From the NCBI GenBank assembly GCA_018432935.1, contig JAHDSF010000025.1, forward strand, positions 1-64,000: a DNA stretch of 64,000 nucleotides. The letters are read 5' to 3'. The stretch's first letter is position 1. The number at the start of each line of letters is the position of its first letter. Source of the DNA: Rhodospirillales bacterium (GTDB taxonomy: Bacteria; Pseudomonadota; Alphaproteobacteria; Rhodospirillales; Shumkoniaceae). A program made the translations under genes and the position numbers. Positions 36,396 to 47,490 of this stretch are shown in pieces. Under the pieces are notes generated by a model. That model was not told the DNA's origin and did not search any database. It worked only from the letters and a program-made list of their open reading frames with translations.

Positions 36396-37784
36396 CTACG
36401 GCGCCACGCCTTCGGCCAGGGCGGCCAGCTCGGCCCTGAGATCGCGGAACACGCTGGCCCAGTCGCCGGGACGCGGTTGGCGGAACAGTCGCATGGACGG
36501 GTACCAGGGAGTGGTCTCCCCGGCAACGCCCCAGCGCCAGTCACAGGAGAACGGCAGCAGAGTCCACACCGGACGGTTCAGCGCACCGGCCAGGTGGACC
36601 ACCGCCGTATCGACGCCGATCAGGAGGTCGAGCTGCGCCAGGATTGCCGCCGTGTCCGCGAAGTCGCCGATGCCCGACGCAAGGTCGGTAACCAGCGCTA
36701 CCGAGGCGGACTCGGCGACGTCGGCGGCCCGGGGTCCTTTCTGGAGGCTGAAGAAGGCCACCCGCGGCAAGTCCAGAAGGTTGACGAAGGGCGTGAAGCC
36801 GCTGCTGCGGTTGCGATCGTTCTTGTGGGTCGGCTTTCCCGCCCATACCAGCCCCACCCGCAGCCGCCCGGCCGGATCTTCGGGCAGGCGGAACGGGTGG
36901 TCCTCGGCAGCGCTCAGGTACGGCACCGCGGCGGAAGTCCCGCCGTCGCGCATGCCGAGCAGCCAGGGCAGCGACAGCAGCGGCGCCTGGACGTCGCACG
37001 GCGGCGGCGCGGCGTTGCCCGGCACCACGCGGTCGAGCCCCGCCACGTCGGCGAACAGCCGCACCAGCTCCGGCTGGCAGAACAGGATCACCGCACTGTC
37101 GGGGCCGCGCGGAATGGACCGGATGCAGCGCACGAACTGGATCATGTCGCCGAACCCCTGCTCGTGCCACAGCAACAGGGTGCGGTCGCCGAGATCGCCG
37201 CCGTCCCACGCCGGCGCCTCGAAGCTGCGGCGCGTCACCTCCGGCAGCTTCCAGCGCCACTCGTATTCGGCAAACCCCTCCTCCAGCCGGCCCATCTGAA
37301 GCAGGGTCAAAGCCCGGTCCCAGCGGCAGTCGACGTACTCGCCGCGCAGCGACAACGCCCTGTCGAAGCAGGCGACGGCCGTCTCGTGCTGGCCGAAATC
37401 GCGCAAGGCCAGACCTAGGTTGTACAGCGCCGGCGCGGAATCCTGCCGCATGTTCACCGCCTTCTGGTGCTCGACGATCGCCTCCTCCAGGCGGCCGGCG
37501 TCGCGCAGGGCATTGCCGAGGTTCGAGAGCAACCCGGAGGTCGGGTTGCCGAGGGCGATCGCCCGGCGGTAGCAGGCGATGGCGGCGCCGAACTTGCGCT
37601 GGGAACGCATGATGACGCCCAGATTGTTGTAGGCGTCGGCCAGATCCGGGCCCAGGGCGAGGGCCTGCACGTAGGCAGGGACCGCTTCGTCGAGACGGCC
37701 CTGGCGGTGGAGCTCCGCCGCCAGCCCGAACAGGCGGGCCGCTTCCCGTTCCCGCGAGGAAACGCTCGACTCGTCCTGGCTCAT
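36396..37784 (-). CDS. TPR protein with C-terminal glycosyltransferase-like domain
   Basis: 462 residues. The N-terminal 180 residues hold TPR units (DLADAYNNLGVIMRSQRK, SGLLSNLGNALRDAGR, APALYNLGLALRDFGQ, then a fourth around YVDCRWDRALTLLQMG). The C-terminal half resembles glycosyltransferase family 9 or 41-type proteins: LLLWHEQGFGDMIQFVRCI, VGLVWAGKPTHKNDRNRS, LIGVDTAVVHLAGALNRPVWTLLP and DWRWG. This TPR-GT9-like fusion is widespread in Rhodospirillales and often linked to surface glycans or flagellin; the acceptor is unknown. First gene of the operon that includes the CNB-TPR protein and the ECF pair. Confidence 0.8.
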   Translation of the reverse strand: MSQDESSVSSREREAARLFGLAAELHRQGRLDEAVPAYVQALALGPDLADAYNNLGVIMRSQRKFGAAIACYRRAIALGNPTSGLLSNLGNALRDAGRLEEAIVEHQKAVNMRQDSAPALYNLGLALRDFGQHETAVACFDRALSLRGEYVDCRWDRALTLLQMGRLEEGFAEYEWRWKLPEVTRRSFEAPAWDGGDLGDRTLLLWHEQGFGDMIQFVRCIRSIPRGPDSAVILFCQPELVRLFADVAGLDRVVPGNAAPPPCDVQAPLLSLPWLLGMRDGGTSAAVPYLSAAEDHPFRLPEDPAGRLRVGLVWAGKPTHKNDRNRSSGFTPFVNLLDLPRVAFFSLQKGPRAADVAESASVALVTDLASGIGDFADTAAILAQLDLLIGVDTAVVHLAGALNRPVWTLLPFSCDWRWGVAGETTPWYPSMRLFRQPRPGDWASVFRDLRAELAALAEGVAP

Positions 37785-37963
37785 CCCTTCGCCCCCGAAC
37801 GGTTATCCGCTCATAGTGCGTCGCCAACCCCTGGGGCGCAAGGGGCTCCATCACACCGCTTTACAATTGCGACAGATGTCAACGGCGCCGTGAGCCCGCC
37901 GCCCCGACCACGGTGCGCCAAGGCCGTGTTGCGGAATTTTGCGTTGTTACGACGGCCCCGCGA

Positions 37964-38812
37964 TCACGGCACCGGGACGTTGTCGATCAGCCGGGTCGTG
38001 CCGAGCCAGGCGGCCGCCAGGACCCGGGCCGGCTTGCCGCGTTCCGGGCTCCCCAGGCTCGCCGCGTCGCGCACTGTCACGTAATCGACTGCACGGAAGC
38101 CGGCATCGAGCAGCGTCGAGGCCGCCCACGCCTCCGCGGCATCGGCGGCGCCGTCCGCGGCGAACCGCCTTGCCGCCTCCGCGATCGCCCGGTGCAGCGC
38201 CGGCGCGATCGCCCGCTCCGCCGCCGAGAGATATGCATTGCGGGAGGACATGGCGAGGCCATCCGCCTCGCGCACCGTGGGAGCGCCGACGATCTCGACC
38301 GGGATGTCGAGATCCCGGGTCAGACGCCGGATCACCTGGAGCTGCTGGAAATCCTTCTCGCCGAACACCGCCACCTCGGGCAACGCCTGCAGCAGCAACT
38401 TGGTCACCACCGTCGCCACCCCGGTGAAGAAGCCGGGCCGGAACTCGCCTTCGAGCACGTCGCCGAGCTGCGGCACCGAGACCTGGGTGACATAGCCGGA
38501 GGGATACATCTCGGCGACCTCCGGCGCGAACAAGAGATGCGTCCCGGCCGCGGCAAGCAGCCGGCGATCGCCCTCCTCGTCGCGAGGGTAACGGGCGAAG
38601 TCCTCCTTCGGTCCGAACTGCCTGGGGTTGACGAACAGGGTGACGACCGCGCGGTCGGCCTTCTTCAACGCCTCGCCCACCAGCGAAAGGTGGCCCTGGT
38701 GCAGCGCCCCCATGGTCGGCACCAGGCCGGTCCCGAGACCCCGCTTGCGCCAGGCGCCGATCCGCTCGCGCAGCTCGGCCACGGTGCGGACGATCGAGAG
38801 CTTCTCAGCCAT
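37964..38812 (-). CDS. panC: Pantothenate synthetase
   Basis: 282 residues from the ATG at 38812, overlapping the panB end by 8 bases. [16 protein letters not shown] (the HIGH-type nucleotide motif), [47 protein letters not shown] and [13 protein letters not shown] are all diagnostic. It joins pantoate and beta-alanine with ATP to give pantothenate for coenzyme A. Coupled to panB, the preceding enzyme of the same pathway. Confidence 0.96.
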   Translation of the reverse strand: MAEKLSIVRTVAELRERIGAWRKRGLGTGLVPTMGALHQGHLSLVGEALKKADRAVVTLFVNPRQFGPKEDFARYPRDEEGDRRLLAAAGTHLLFAPEVAEMYPSGYVTQVSVPQLGDVLEGEFRPGFFTGVATVVTKLLLQALPEVAVFGEKDFQQLQVIRRLTRDLDIPVEIVGAPTVREADGLAMSSRNAYLSAAERAIAPALHRAIAEAARRFAADGAADAAEAWAASTLLDAGFRAVDYVTVRDAASLGSPERGKPARVLAAAWLGTTRLIDNVPVP

Positions 38813-39638
38813 GCTTCTTCTTTTCGATTCCGTAACAATTCTCGGGGCCGGGGAACCGCCTTGCCTTGACGTCGTCGGCATAGCGGGCGACCGCCTCCGA
38901 GACCGCGTCGCCCAGCTCGGCGTAGCGGCGCACGAACTTCGGCGTGAAGCTGCCGAACAGCCCCAGGATGTCTTCGGTGACAAGGATCTGGCCGTCGCAC
39001 TGCGGCGAGGCGCCGATGCCGATGATCGGCACCGGGACCGCGGCCGTGATCTCGCGGCCGAGCGGCTCGCGTACCGCTTCCAGTACGATCGCGAAGGCGC
39101 CGGCCTCGGCGATCGCCTCGGCATCGGCGCGGATGCGGCGCGCCTCCTCCTGGTCGCCTCCCTGCGACCGGAAACCGCCGAAGACATGCACCGCCTGGGG
39201 CGTCAGGCCGATGTGGCCCATCACCGGAATCCCCCGTCGGGTGAGGAAGCGCACGGTCGGCGCCATCTCCACCCCGCCTTCCAGCTTGACTGCGGTGCAG
39301 CCGGTTTCGGCCATGATCGAGGCGGCGACGCGGAACGCGGCCTCGGGTGATTCCTGGTACGAGCCGAACGGAAGATCGACCACCACGCAGGCGCGGGCCG
39401 AGCCGCGCACCACCGCGGCACCGTGGGCCGCCATCATCGCCGGCGTGACCGGAATCGTCGTCTCGAAGCCGTAGACCACCATGCCCAGCGAATCCCCGAC
39501 CAGGATGAGATCGGCATGGGGGTCGATGAAACGGGCCATGGGAGCGGTATAGGCGGTCAGACACACGATCGGGGTCCCGCCCTTGCGGCTGCGGATCTCC
39601 GGGGCGGTGATCCGCCGGGTATTCGTGCTGGTCGACAT
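38805..39638 (-). CDS. panB: Ketopantoate hydroxymethyltransferase
   Basis: 277 residues from the ATG at 39638 with GGAGAG upstream; the frame continues further without similarity. [36 protein letters not shown] (Asp metal ligand), [25 protein letters not shown] and [19 protein letters not shown] match PanB throughout. It adds a hydroxymethyl group from methylene-THF to 2-oxoisovalerate. First gene of the panBC operon; divergent from the gamma-glutamyltransferase gene across 185 bases in which no clear promoter pair was found. Confidence 0.96.
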   Translation of the reverse strand: MSTSTNTRRITAPEIRSRKGGTPIVCLTAYTAPMARFIDPHADLILVGDSLGMVVYGFETTIPVTPAMMAAHGAAVVRGSARACVVVDLPFGSYQESPEAAFRVAASIMAETGCTAVKLEGGVEMAPTVRFLTRRGIPVMGHIGLTPQAVHVFGGFRSQGGDQEEARRIRADAEAIAEAGAFAIVLEAVREPLGREITAAVPVPIIGIGASPQCDGQILVTEDILGLFGSFTPKFVRRYAELGDAVSEAVARYADDVKARRFPGPENCYGIEKKKHG

Positions 39639-39823
39639 GGCGCTCTCCATTCGGGATGCGTAGAGTAGGCGGGCGGTGCCGGCGCGCAAGGAAAATCGCT
39701 TGTCGGAGACGCCCGTGCGACGCCCGGCTATCTTCCCAAGACCCGGCTGCCCACCCATAGTTTCCTGTGAGGGAATGGCCCGCCGCGGCCAAGATGTCGC
39801 GGATCGCACCCGGAGGAAGGCTG

Positions 39824-41590
39824 ATGCGTCTGATCCTGGAGATATGGGAGCGCCGGCAGACGCTGCCGGCTGCATTCGTCGTCGCGGCCCTGGTCGGCTG
39901 CGCGGCCCCGACGGCCAGCCCGCCGCTTACCGCGGAACCCCCTTCTCCCGACACGCTCGGGCCGTCGGCGGCGGCGCGGCGGCACATGGTGGTGGCCGCC
40001 AACCCGTACGCCGCCGAGGCCGGGCTGTCGGTCCTCAACGCCGGCGGCTCGGCGCTCGATGCCGCGATTGCCGCGCAGCTGGTCCTCAACCTGGTCGAGC
40101 CGCAGTCTTCGGGCATCGGCGGCGGCGCCTTCATCATGCACTATCGCGCCTCGGACGGCGCGGTCGAGGCCTATGACGGGCGCGAGACGGCGCCGGCGGC
40201 GCTCGATGCCGGGCCGTTCCTCACCTCGGCCGGCAAGCCGAGGGCGTTCAACGACGTGGTGGCCGGCGGCCTGTCGGTCGGCGTCCCCGGCTTGGTGCGG
40301 GTGCTGGAGCTGGCGCATCGCGACCACGGCAGGATGCCCTGGGCGGCGCTGTTCGAGCCGGCGATCCGGCTTGCGGAGACCGGCTTCCCGGTATCGCCCC
40401 GGCTGCACCAGACGATCGCCGGAGATCGGCACCTGAACCGCCTTCCGGCGGCCCGCGGCTATTTCTTCGGCCGCGACCGCAAGCCGCTGCCGATCGGCAG
40501 GATGCTCAGGAACCCCGCCTTCGCCGCCACCTTGCGGCTGATCGCCGAGCAGGGGCCGGGCGCCTTCTACGAAGGCCCGATCGCCCGCGACATCGTCGCC
40601 GCGGTGCGCGGCTCGCGGGTCAATCCCGGGGTGATGGCGGCCGCCGATCTGGCCGGGTACCGTGCAGTCAAGCGCGAGCCGGTCTGCGCCCCTTACCGGG
40701 TCTGGCAGGTATGCGGAATGCCGCCGCCGTCGTCGGGCGGCATCGCGGTGGCGCAGGTGCTCGGCATCCTGCAGCACTTCAGCTACGACGCCCGCTCGGC
40801 GGTGCCGTCGCCGTCGTTCGCCCACTTTTTGGCCGAAGCGGAGCGGCTCGCCTTCGCCGACCGCGCCCAATACGTCGGCGATTCCGATTTCGTTCCGGTA
40901 CCGGTCCAGGCCCTGGTCGAGCCGCGCTACCTCGCCGAGCGCGCCCGGCTGGTCAGCCCGACCCGCGCCATGGGCGTCGCCAAGGCGGGCGATCCCCTCG
41001 GGGCGAAGGCCTCGACCTTCGCCCCCGACCTGCATGAGGGCGGCGTCTCCACCACGCACATCAGCGTGGTCGACGGCGACGGCAATGCGGTTTCGATGAC
41101 CTCGACCATCGAGAGCGCGTTCGGCTCCCGGCTGATGGTCCGCGGCTTCCTGCTCAACAACCAGATGACCGACTTCACCATCCAGGCCCGCGGCGCGCCG
41201 GCGGTCGCCAACGCGGTCGGCCCGCGCAAGCGGCCGCGCAGCAGCATGGCGCCGACGCTCGCCTTCCGCGACGGCAAGCTGGTGCTGGTGATCGGCTCGC
41301 CGGGGGGGTCGCGCATCATCGGCTACGTGGCGCAGGCGGTAGTGGCGAGCCTGGAAGGCGATTTCGCGATGGCCTCGGCGGTCGCTCAGCCGCACGTGCT
41401 GAACCGCAACGGCCGCACCGAGCTGGAGGAGGGCACCGGGCTCGACGGCCTCGCCCATGCCCTGCGCGAGCTCGGCCACGAGGTCGAGATGACCGAGATG
41501 ACCAGCGGCCTGCACGGCATCCGCGTTCGCGATGTTGTGTTGGACGGCGCCGCCGACCCGCGGCGGGAAGGAGTCGCCGCCGGCAACTGA
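39824..41590 (+). CDS. ggt: Gamma-glutamyltransferase, lipoprotein form
   Basis: 588 residues from the ATG at 39824, preceded by GGAGGAAGG. A lipoprotein signal precedes the lipobox LVGC (Cys near 27), so it is probably anchored in the periplasm. [47 protein letters not shown] and the autocleavage and catalytic region [23 protein letters not shown], with the nucleophile Thr in STTH, are present, followed by GSPGGSRII. It hydrolyses or transfers gamma-glutamyl groups of glutathione and related peptides. Two subunits after self-cleavage are expected. Confidence 0.92.
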   Translation: MRLILEIWERRQTLPAAFVVAALVGCAAPTASPPLTAEPPSPDTLGPSAAARRHMVVAANPYAAEAGLSVLNAGGSALDAAIAAQLVLNLVEPQSSGIGGGAFIMHYRASDGAVEAYDGRETAPAALDAGPFLTSAGKPRAFNDVVAGGLSVGVPGLVRVLELAHRDHGRMPWAALFEPAIRLAETGFPVSPRLHQTIAGDRHLNRLPAARGYFFGRDRKPLPIGRMLRNPAFAATLRLIAEQGPGAFYEGPIARDIVAAVRGSRVNPGVMAAADLAGYRAVKREPVCAPYRVWQVCGMPPPSSGGIAVAQVLGILQHFSYDARSAVPSPSFAHFLAEAERLAFADRAQYVGDSDFVPVPVQALVEPRYLAERARLVSPTRAMGVAKAGDPLGAKASTFAPDLHEGGVSTTHISVVDGDGNAVSMTSTIESAFGSRLMVRGFLLNNQMTDFTIQARGAPAVANAVGPRKRPRSSMAPTLAFRDGKLVLVIGSPGGSRIIGYVAQAVVASLEGDFAMASAVAQPHVLNRNGRTELEEGTGLDGLAHALRELGHEVEMTEMTSGLHGIRVRDVVLDGAADPRREGVAAGN

Positions 41591-41632
41591 AGGCGCTATG
41601 GTGCCGCCTCACGCGGGAACGAGGGGCGCGCG

Positions 41633-42829
41633 ATGACGGAAGCGGGCGACAAGCCGAAGCTGTACCTGGTGGCGGGGGGCGACAAGCGTCTGTCCCGCGG
41701 CCATCCATGGGCGTTCTCGAACGAGGTGCGGATCGGGCCGGCGGAAAAGGAGCTGGCGCCGGGCACGGTGGTTGCCCTGCACCGCGTCGACGGCAAGCCG
41801 CTGGCGGCCGGGACCTTCAATCCCCATGCCCTGATCGCCTTCCGCCGCTACACCCGCAATGCCGTTGCGGCGATCGACCGCCGGCTGGTTGCCGAGCGGC
41901 TGCGGCCGGCCCTGGCCCTGCGCGAGCGCCTGTTCGACGCTCCCTTCTACCGGCTTCTCCATGCCGAGGGCGACAACCTGCCGGGGTTCGTCGTCGACCG
42001 CTTCGGTGACGTGCTGGTGGTGCAGGCCTCGACCGCTGGCGCCGAGCGGCTGCTCGACGAGGCGCTGGCCGCCCTCGACGCCGGTCTGCAGCCGAAGGCG
42101 GTGGTGCTGCGCAACGACGTTCCCGCCCGTGCCCTCGAAGGGCTCGAGCCCGAGGTGCGGGTGGCGAAGGGCGCCGTCGAAGGCCCGGTGCGGCTGGAGG
42201 AGAACGGCGTCGCCTACCTGGCCGACCTCGCCGCCGGCCAGAAGACCGGCTGGTTCTACGACCAGCGGCTCAACCGCGCCGCGGTCGCCCGCCTGGCGCG
42301 CGGCGGCCACATGCTGGACCTCTACGCCTTCAGCGGCGGCTTTGGCCTGGCCGCGGCCGCCGCCGGAGCGGCCGGCGTCGTCGGCGTCGATTCGTCCGAG
42401 GCGGCGCTGGCGCTGGCCCGGGAGGCGGCCGCCCTCAACGGGGTCGCCGACCGCTGTACGTTCGAAAAGGCGGACGTGTTCGCCTTCCTCGAGGACGCCG
42501 CCCTGCGCCCGGCCCGCTACGAGGTGGTGTGCGTCGACCCGCCCGCCTTCGCGCGCAGCCGCAAGGACGTCGGCGCCGCCCTCAAGGGCTACCGCAAGCT
42601 GGCCCGGCTGGCCGCCGCGGCGGTGGCGCCGCAGGGCTTCCTGTTCATGGCGTCGTGCTCGCACAACGTGCCCGCGGACCAGTTCGCCGCCGAGGTGGTC
42701 GAAGGCGTCGGACGCGCCGGGCGTTCGGGCCGCATCATCGCCCAGGGCGCCGCCGGCCCCGACCACCCGGTGCACCCCTTCCTGCCCGAGACGGCGTACT
42801 TGAAGTCGGTCACGCTGGCGCTGGACTGA
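41633..42829 (+). CDS. RlmI-like class I SAM-dependent 23S rRNA methyltransferase with PUA domain
   Basis: 398 residues, the RlmI size. The N-terminal PUA region holds LSRGHPWAFSNEV and the middle domain GDNLPGFVVDRFGDVLVVQ. The catalytic Rossmann domain has KTGWFYDQRLNR, LDLYAFSGGFGLAAAAAGA (SAM motif I) and VCVDPPAFARSRKD (DPPAF motif IV), ending with SCSHNVP. It would make a 5-methylcytosine in 23S rRNA, by analogy with RlmI, or act on a related site. Apparently monocistronic, 42 bases after ggt. Confidence 0.88.
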   Translation: MTEAGDKPKLYLVAGGDKRLSRGHPWAFSNEVRIGPAEKELAPGTVVALHRVDGKPLAAGTFNPHALIAFRRYTRNAVAAIDRRLVAERLRPALALRERLFDAPFYRLLHAEGDNLPGFVVDRFGDVLVVQASTAGAERLLDEALAALDAGLQPKAVVLRNDVPARALEGLEPEVRVAKGAVEGPVRLEENGVAYLADLAAGQKTGWFYDQRLNRAAVARLARGGHMLDLYAFSGGFGLAAAAAGAAGVVGVDSSEAALALAREAAALNGVADRCTFEKADVFAFLEDAALRPARYEVVCVDPPAFARSRKDVGAALKGYRKLARLAAAAVAPQGFLFMASCSHNVPADQFAAEVVEGVGRAGRSGRIIAQGAAGPDHPVHPFLPETAYLKSVTLALD

Positions 42830-42863
42830 CGCTCGCCATCAATGAGGCGCGAGTCGGACCGCA

Positions 42864-42918
42864 TCCTTCGACAGGCTCAGGATGAGGCCCTCATGCCGAG
42901 CTTGTCGAAGCACGAGGG
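42864..42918. repeat. Palindromic intergenic repeat
   Basis: CTTCGACA (42866-42873) mirrors TGTCGAAG (42903-42910) around a GC-rich centre with GGATGAGG and CTCATGCC. This CTTCGACAGGCTCAGGATGA type is a widely dispersed proteobacterial palindrome. It abuts the broken end of the phosphotransferase remnant that follows. Confidence 0.65.
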
Positions 42919-42925
42919 CCGGAAC

Positions 42926-43290
42926 GCAGGGGGATCTTCGAGGCCGCCCGCTGGGACGGTCCGGGGCAATGGGTTCATGGCGACATCGCACCGGGCAACC
43001 TGTTGGTCGCGGATGGGCGATTGGCGGCGGTGATCGACTTCGGCTCCTGCGCCGTCGGCGATCCCGCCTGCGACCTCGTCCTCGCCTGGACCTTTCTTTC
43101 GGGAGAAGCGCGCGCCGCCTTCCGGGAACGCGTCGCGGCGGATCCCGGCCCCTGGGCCCGCGCACGCGGGTGGGCGCTCTGGAAGTCGCTCCTTGTACTG
43201 TCGGAAAACCTCGCGACGCGAACGATCGCCGGCCCCGCGCGCCGGATCATCGCCGACGTCCTTTCGGATTCCCTCGATTCCCGCCGGTAG
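42926..43290 (+). pseudogene. 5'-truncated aminoglycoside/choline-type phosphotransferase
   Basis: One plus frame reads IFEAARWDGPGQWVHGDIAPGNLLVADG, then LAAVIDFGSCAVGDPACDLVLAW, and continues to a stop at 43290. These are the catalytic Brenner motif (HGD...N) and metal-binding DFG-like motif of the APH family. The N-terminal ATP-binding lobe (about 180 residues) is absent, and upstream sequence is the palindromic repeat at 42864-42918. A short ATG-initiated frame (43003) lacks the catalytic His-Gly-Asp. It is therefore a remnant of an APH-type kinase. Confidence 0.72.
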
Positions 43291-43305
43291 TGGCTTGGTA
43301 CAGGC

Positions 43306-45654
43306 TCACTCCGGCGCGGCGGGCGTGGCGGTGACGGCGACCGGCTCGGCCACCGGGGCGCCGCCGGCCGGAAGCCGGCAGACCACGGTCGTCCCCCTGT
43401 TCGGCCGCGACTTGATCTCGACGCGGCCGCCGTGCAGCTCGACGAAACGCTTGACCAGCGACAGGCCGAGACCGGCGCCGCGGGCCTCGCCCTCCATCGC
43501 CGGGCCGCGCTCGAAGCTGCGGAACATCCGCTCCTGATCGGCGAGCGGGATGCCGACGCCGGTGTCGGTGACGGAGATTTCGACCTCGCTCTCGCTGCGC
43601 CGCGCCGTCAGCTTGATGCGACCGCGCGGCGGCGTGAAGTTGACCGCGTTGCTGAGCAGGTTGAACAGCACCTGGCGCAGCCGTTTCTCGTCCGCAACGA
43701 TCCAGCCGAGGTCGCTGGGACCGTCGAACTCGAGCTGCTGGTTCTTGCGCCGCGCCCGGTCGCGGACCAGCTGCAGGCTCGCCACCAGCATGTTCGAAAG
43801 ATCGATGGTGTCGAGGCTGAGAGTAAGGATGCCGGCCTCGATGGTGGCAAGATCGAGGATGTCGCTGACCACCGAGATCAGGTTCTGCGACGTCTCCAGG
43901 ATGCCGCGCACGTACTCGGCCTGGCGGGTATTGAGGGGGCCGAAGTACTCCTCGGTCAGGATGTCGGCGAAGCCGATGATCGTGTTCATCGGCGTCCGCA
44001 CCTCGTGGGCGACGTTGGCGATGAACTCGGATTTCAAACGGTCGGCCTCGTGCAGGGCCTCGGCGCGCTGGCGCAGCGCCTCCTCGAGTCGGGTGCGGTC
44101 GGTGACGTCGAGATACGAGAGCAGCACCGCGCCGTCGGGCAGCGGCACGTTGGCGTAGTCTAGGATGGTGCCGTCGGCGCGGACGATCCGTCCGGTGTGC
44201 GGCTCGCGTCCCATCAGCCGCGCGATCACCCGCTCCTTGTGGGTTTCCCAGTCGCCCTCGACGGTACCGGCGATCAGCGGCTTGGTGCGTTCGACGAACT
44301 CGTTGACGTGGGGCTCGCCCTCGAGGTCGCCGGCGTTCAGCTTCCACAGCTTGGCGAACACCGGGTTGAACAGCTTGAGCCGGCCATCGCTGCCGAACAC
44401 CGCGACGCCCTCGTAGAGGTTGTCGAGGGTTTCGCGCTGCACCGCGATCAGGGTGTTGAGCGAGCGCTCGAGCGCCAGCCGCTCGGTCACGTCCTCGTAG
44501 ATGAAGACGAGGCCGCCCAGCGGATAAGGATTGATCAGACAGCGGAAGGTGGCGCCGCTCGGCAGGTGCAGCAGCTCCTCGACCGGCTCCTTGAGGGCAC
44601 CGAACAGGGCCAGCTGCTCTTCCTTGAACAGGCGGAAGTCGACGAACTCGGGCAGCCGGCGCAGCTCGCGCAGCCGCTCCAGCACCTCGGCCAGCGTCGG
44701 CTCGCTGCCCAGCCACTGCGCGTCGAGCCCCCACAGGGCGGCGTAGTTGGAGTTCGAGAAGACCAGTTTCGCCTTCGAATCGAATATGGCGATCGCCGTG
44801 TTGAGGGATTCAAACACCTGCTCGCGGGCGGCGGTGTCGCGGGCGAAGGTGCCCTCCATCTCCTCCGCCGCCGAGCGGTCGATGGCGTAGCCGAGCGTGC
44901 CCGGCCAGTTGCCGAGCGGCGCCTCGGTGACCTCGTAGAGCCGCGGCAGGCCGCCCAGCGACAGCAGGCGATGCTCGGCCGCCGGAGCCTGGCCCTGGCG
45001 TGCTGCCACCGCGAGGTCGCGGGTGGTGTCGGCGACCGCCTCGTCCAGCCCGGACCGGTTGACGAACACCAGGTTGAGATTGGCGTCGCGCAGCCACACC
45101 GGCATCGGCAGCGAATCCAGCAGCGCCGCCATCCACTCCTGGTCGTCCGACAGCTCGGCCGGCGGCGCATTCAGCCCCGTCGAGCGACTGCTGGAATCGC
45201 CCACGTCGCGCATCCACACCGCGTCGGCCAGCCAACGGCCGTCGGCGGCGGAGGCCCTCGCCCCCACCACCTGAAGGGCGCGGCCGTCGGTGGCGGGCAG
45301 CACGAGATCGAACGGCTCGCCTTCCTGGCGCAGCGCGTGCACCGCCTTTTGAAGGGCGACCGAGGATTCGCCGGTGAAGCGGGCGCGCGCGTCGTCGAAG
45401 CTGGATTCGACGCCGTCAGCGAGGTCGAGCAGGACGGCCAGCCGGCGCGAGCAGCTGGCGCGGTTATCGGCCGTCCATACGAAGACACCGTCCGGCGCCG
45501 CCGCGATCAGCTCGCTGCACAGCTCGCTGTCCTCGGCGAAGATGCGGGCGCGGCGTTCGGCCCGACGCAGCCGCTTCCACAGGACGAAGGCCCCCGGGGC
45601 GGCGGCCGCGAGCGCCGTCAGCATACCGATCCCGAAGCCCGCTTCCGGCGTCAT
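43306..45654 (-). CDS. PAS-containing sensor histidine kinase (DivL-like build with canonical His)
   Basis: 782 residues. One N-terminal membrane segment (MLTALAAAAPGAFVLW), then several PAS-like regions (about 50-130, 170-270, 300-400, 420-520), a HisKA domain with FIANVAHEVRTPMNTIIGFADIL, and HATPase boxes with LFNLLSNAVNFTPPRG, VTDTGVGIP and GAGLGLSLVKRFVELHGG. The helix after the phospho-His (EEYFGPLNTRQAEYVRGI... DLATIEAG) matches the DivL group, but where Caulobacter DivL has Tyr this protein has His, so autophosphorylation is possible. No receiver. Downstream of ahcY on the same strand, separated by a nested hairpin. A cell-cycle or stress role is only inferred. Confidence 0.85.
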   Translation of the reverse strand: MTPEAGFGIGMLTALAAAAPGAFVLWKRLRRAERRARIFAEDSELCSELIAAAPDGVFVWTADNRASCSRRLAVLLDLADGVESSFDDARARFTGESSVALQKAVHALRQEGEPFDLVLPATDGRALQVVGARASAADGRWLADAVWMRDVGDSSSRSTGLNAPPAELSDDQEWMAALLDSLPMPVWLRDANLNLVFVNRSGLDEAVADTTRDLAVAARQGQAPAAEHRLLSLGGLPRLYEVTEAPLGNWPGTLGYAIDRSAAEEMEGTFARDTAAREQVFESLNTAIAIFDSKAKLVFSNSNYAALWGLDAQWLGSEPTLAEVLERLRELRRLPEFVDFRLFKEEQLALFGALKEPVEELLHLPSGATFRCLINPYPLGGLVFIYEDVTERLALERSLNTLIAVQRETLDNLYEGVAVFGSDGRLKLFNPVFAKLWKLNAGDLEGEPHVNEFVERTKPLIAGTVEGDWETHKERVIARLMGREPHTGRIVRADGTILDYANVPLPDGAVLLSYLDVTDRTRLEEALRQRAEALHEADRLKSEFIANVAHEVRTPMNTIIGFADILTEEYFGPLNTRQAEYVRGILETSQNLISVVSDILDLATIEAGILTLSLDTIDLSNMLVASLQLVRDRARRKNQQLEFDGPSDLGWIVADEKRLRQVLFNLLSNAVNFTPPRGRIKLTARRSESEVEISVTDTGVGIPLADQERMFRSFERGPAMEGEARGAGLGLSLVKRFVELHGGRVEIKSRPNRGTTVVCRLPAGGAPVAEPVAVTATPAAPE

Positions 45655-45732
45655 GCCGGCTGTTCCTCGTGCCGCATCGGGGTGATCCTAGACGGCAAAC
45701 CCGAAGGCGCCAAGGATAACGAGACCGCCATA

Positions 45733-45790
45733 CCCCCTCACCTCCGACCCTCGCCCCCATTCCATGGGGTAGAGGGACAGAGGTGTGGGG
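45733..45790. repeat. Nested inverted repeat between ahcY and the histidine kinase
   Basis: Successive half-arms pair: CACCTC (45739-45744) with GAGGTG (45780-45785), CCCTC (45748-45752) with GAGGG (45772-45776), and CCCCAT (45755-45760) with ATGGGG (45764-45769) around TCC, flanked by a C run and G run. In RNA this is one long stem with small internal bulges. It could trim or insulate the ahcY message; no T run follows. Confidence 0.5.
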
Positions 45791-45802
45791 AAAGGCGGGT
45801 TG

Positions 45803-47203
<1,401 letters not shown>

Positions 47204-47232
47204 GGCTTCTCCTGCGCAATCAGGTGCGGGAG

Positions 47233-47261
47233 GTCATACCCTCTTCGCGAGGGGTTCGCAA
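47233..47261 (-). promoter_or_regulatory. Promoter of ahcY
   Basis: On the minus strand TTGCGA (47261-47256) and TATGAC (47238-47233) are 17 bases apart; transcription would start near 47226, leaving about 23 bases of leader with the AGGAGAAG site. This suggests ahcY has its own promoter and is not only read from the PTS operon. Confidence 0.55.
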
Positions 47262-47490
47262 GAAGGGAGGGGCGCGCACAGTCGGTTCCACTGATCCGGA
47301 AGTGCTGCGAAGCCGGGTCCGCGTCGGCTTGGGCCAGATCCTTTCGCGCTTTCGTAAAATTCCCCATGCGTCGTCCGAGGCGGCGCTGAGAGACAATCTG
47401 CGCGCAGACCGTTGGATCAACAGTTTTGTCAGCCCGTTCACAGACTCGGCCGACCAGACAGACGCGGTACCCCTCCTTCGCCTCGCGGCC

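Noticed and set aside
34059-37418. An 1119-residue plus-strand open frame, the longest in the window
   Set aside because: It mirrors the sigma, CNB-TPR and TPR-glycosyltransferase genes and has no recognisable domain.
43003-43290. A short intact gene starting at the ATG 43003
   Set aside because: The catalytic HGD motif lies upstream of that ATG in the same frame, so the frame is the tail of a truncated phosphotransferase.
47370-47410. A CCGAGG..GCGCTGAG stretch upstream of ahcY that recalls the SAH riboswitch
   Set aside because: It is on the plus strand while ahcY is on the minus strand, and the remaining helices of the riboswitch are not present. The ahcY promoter also lies downstream of it.
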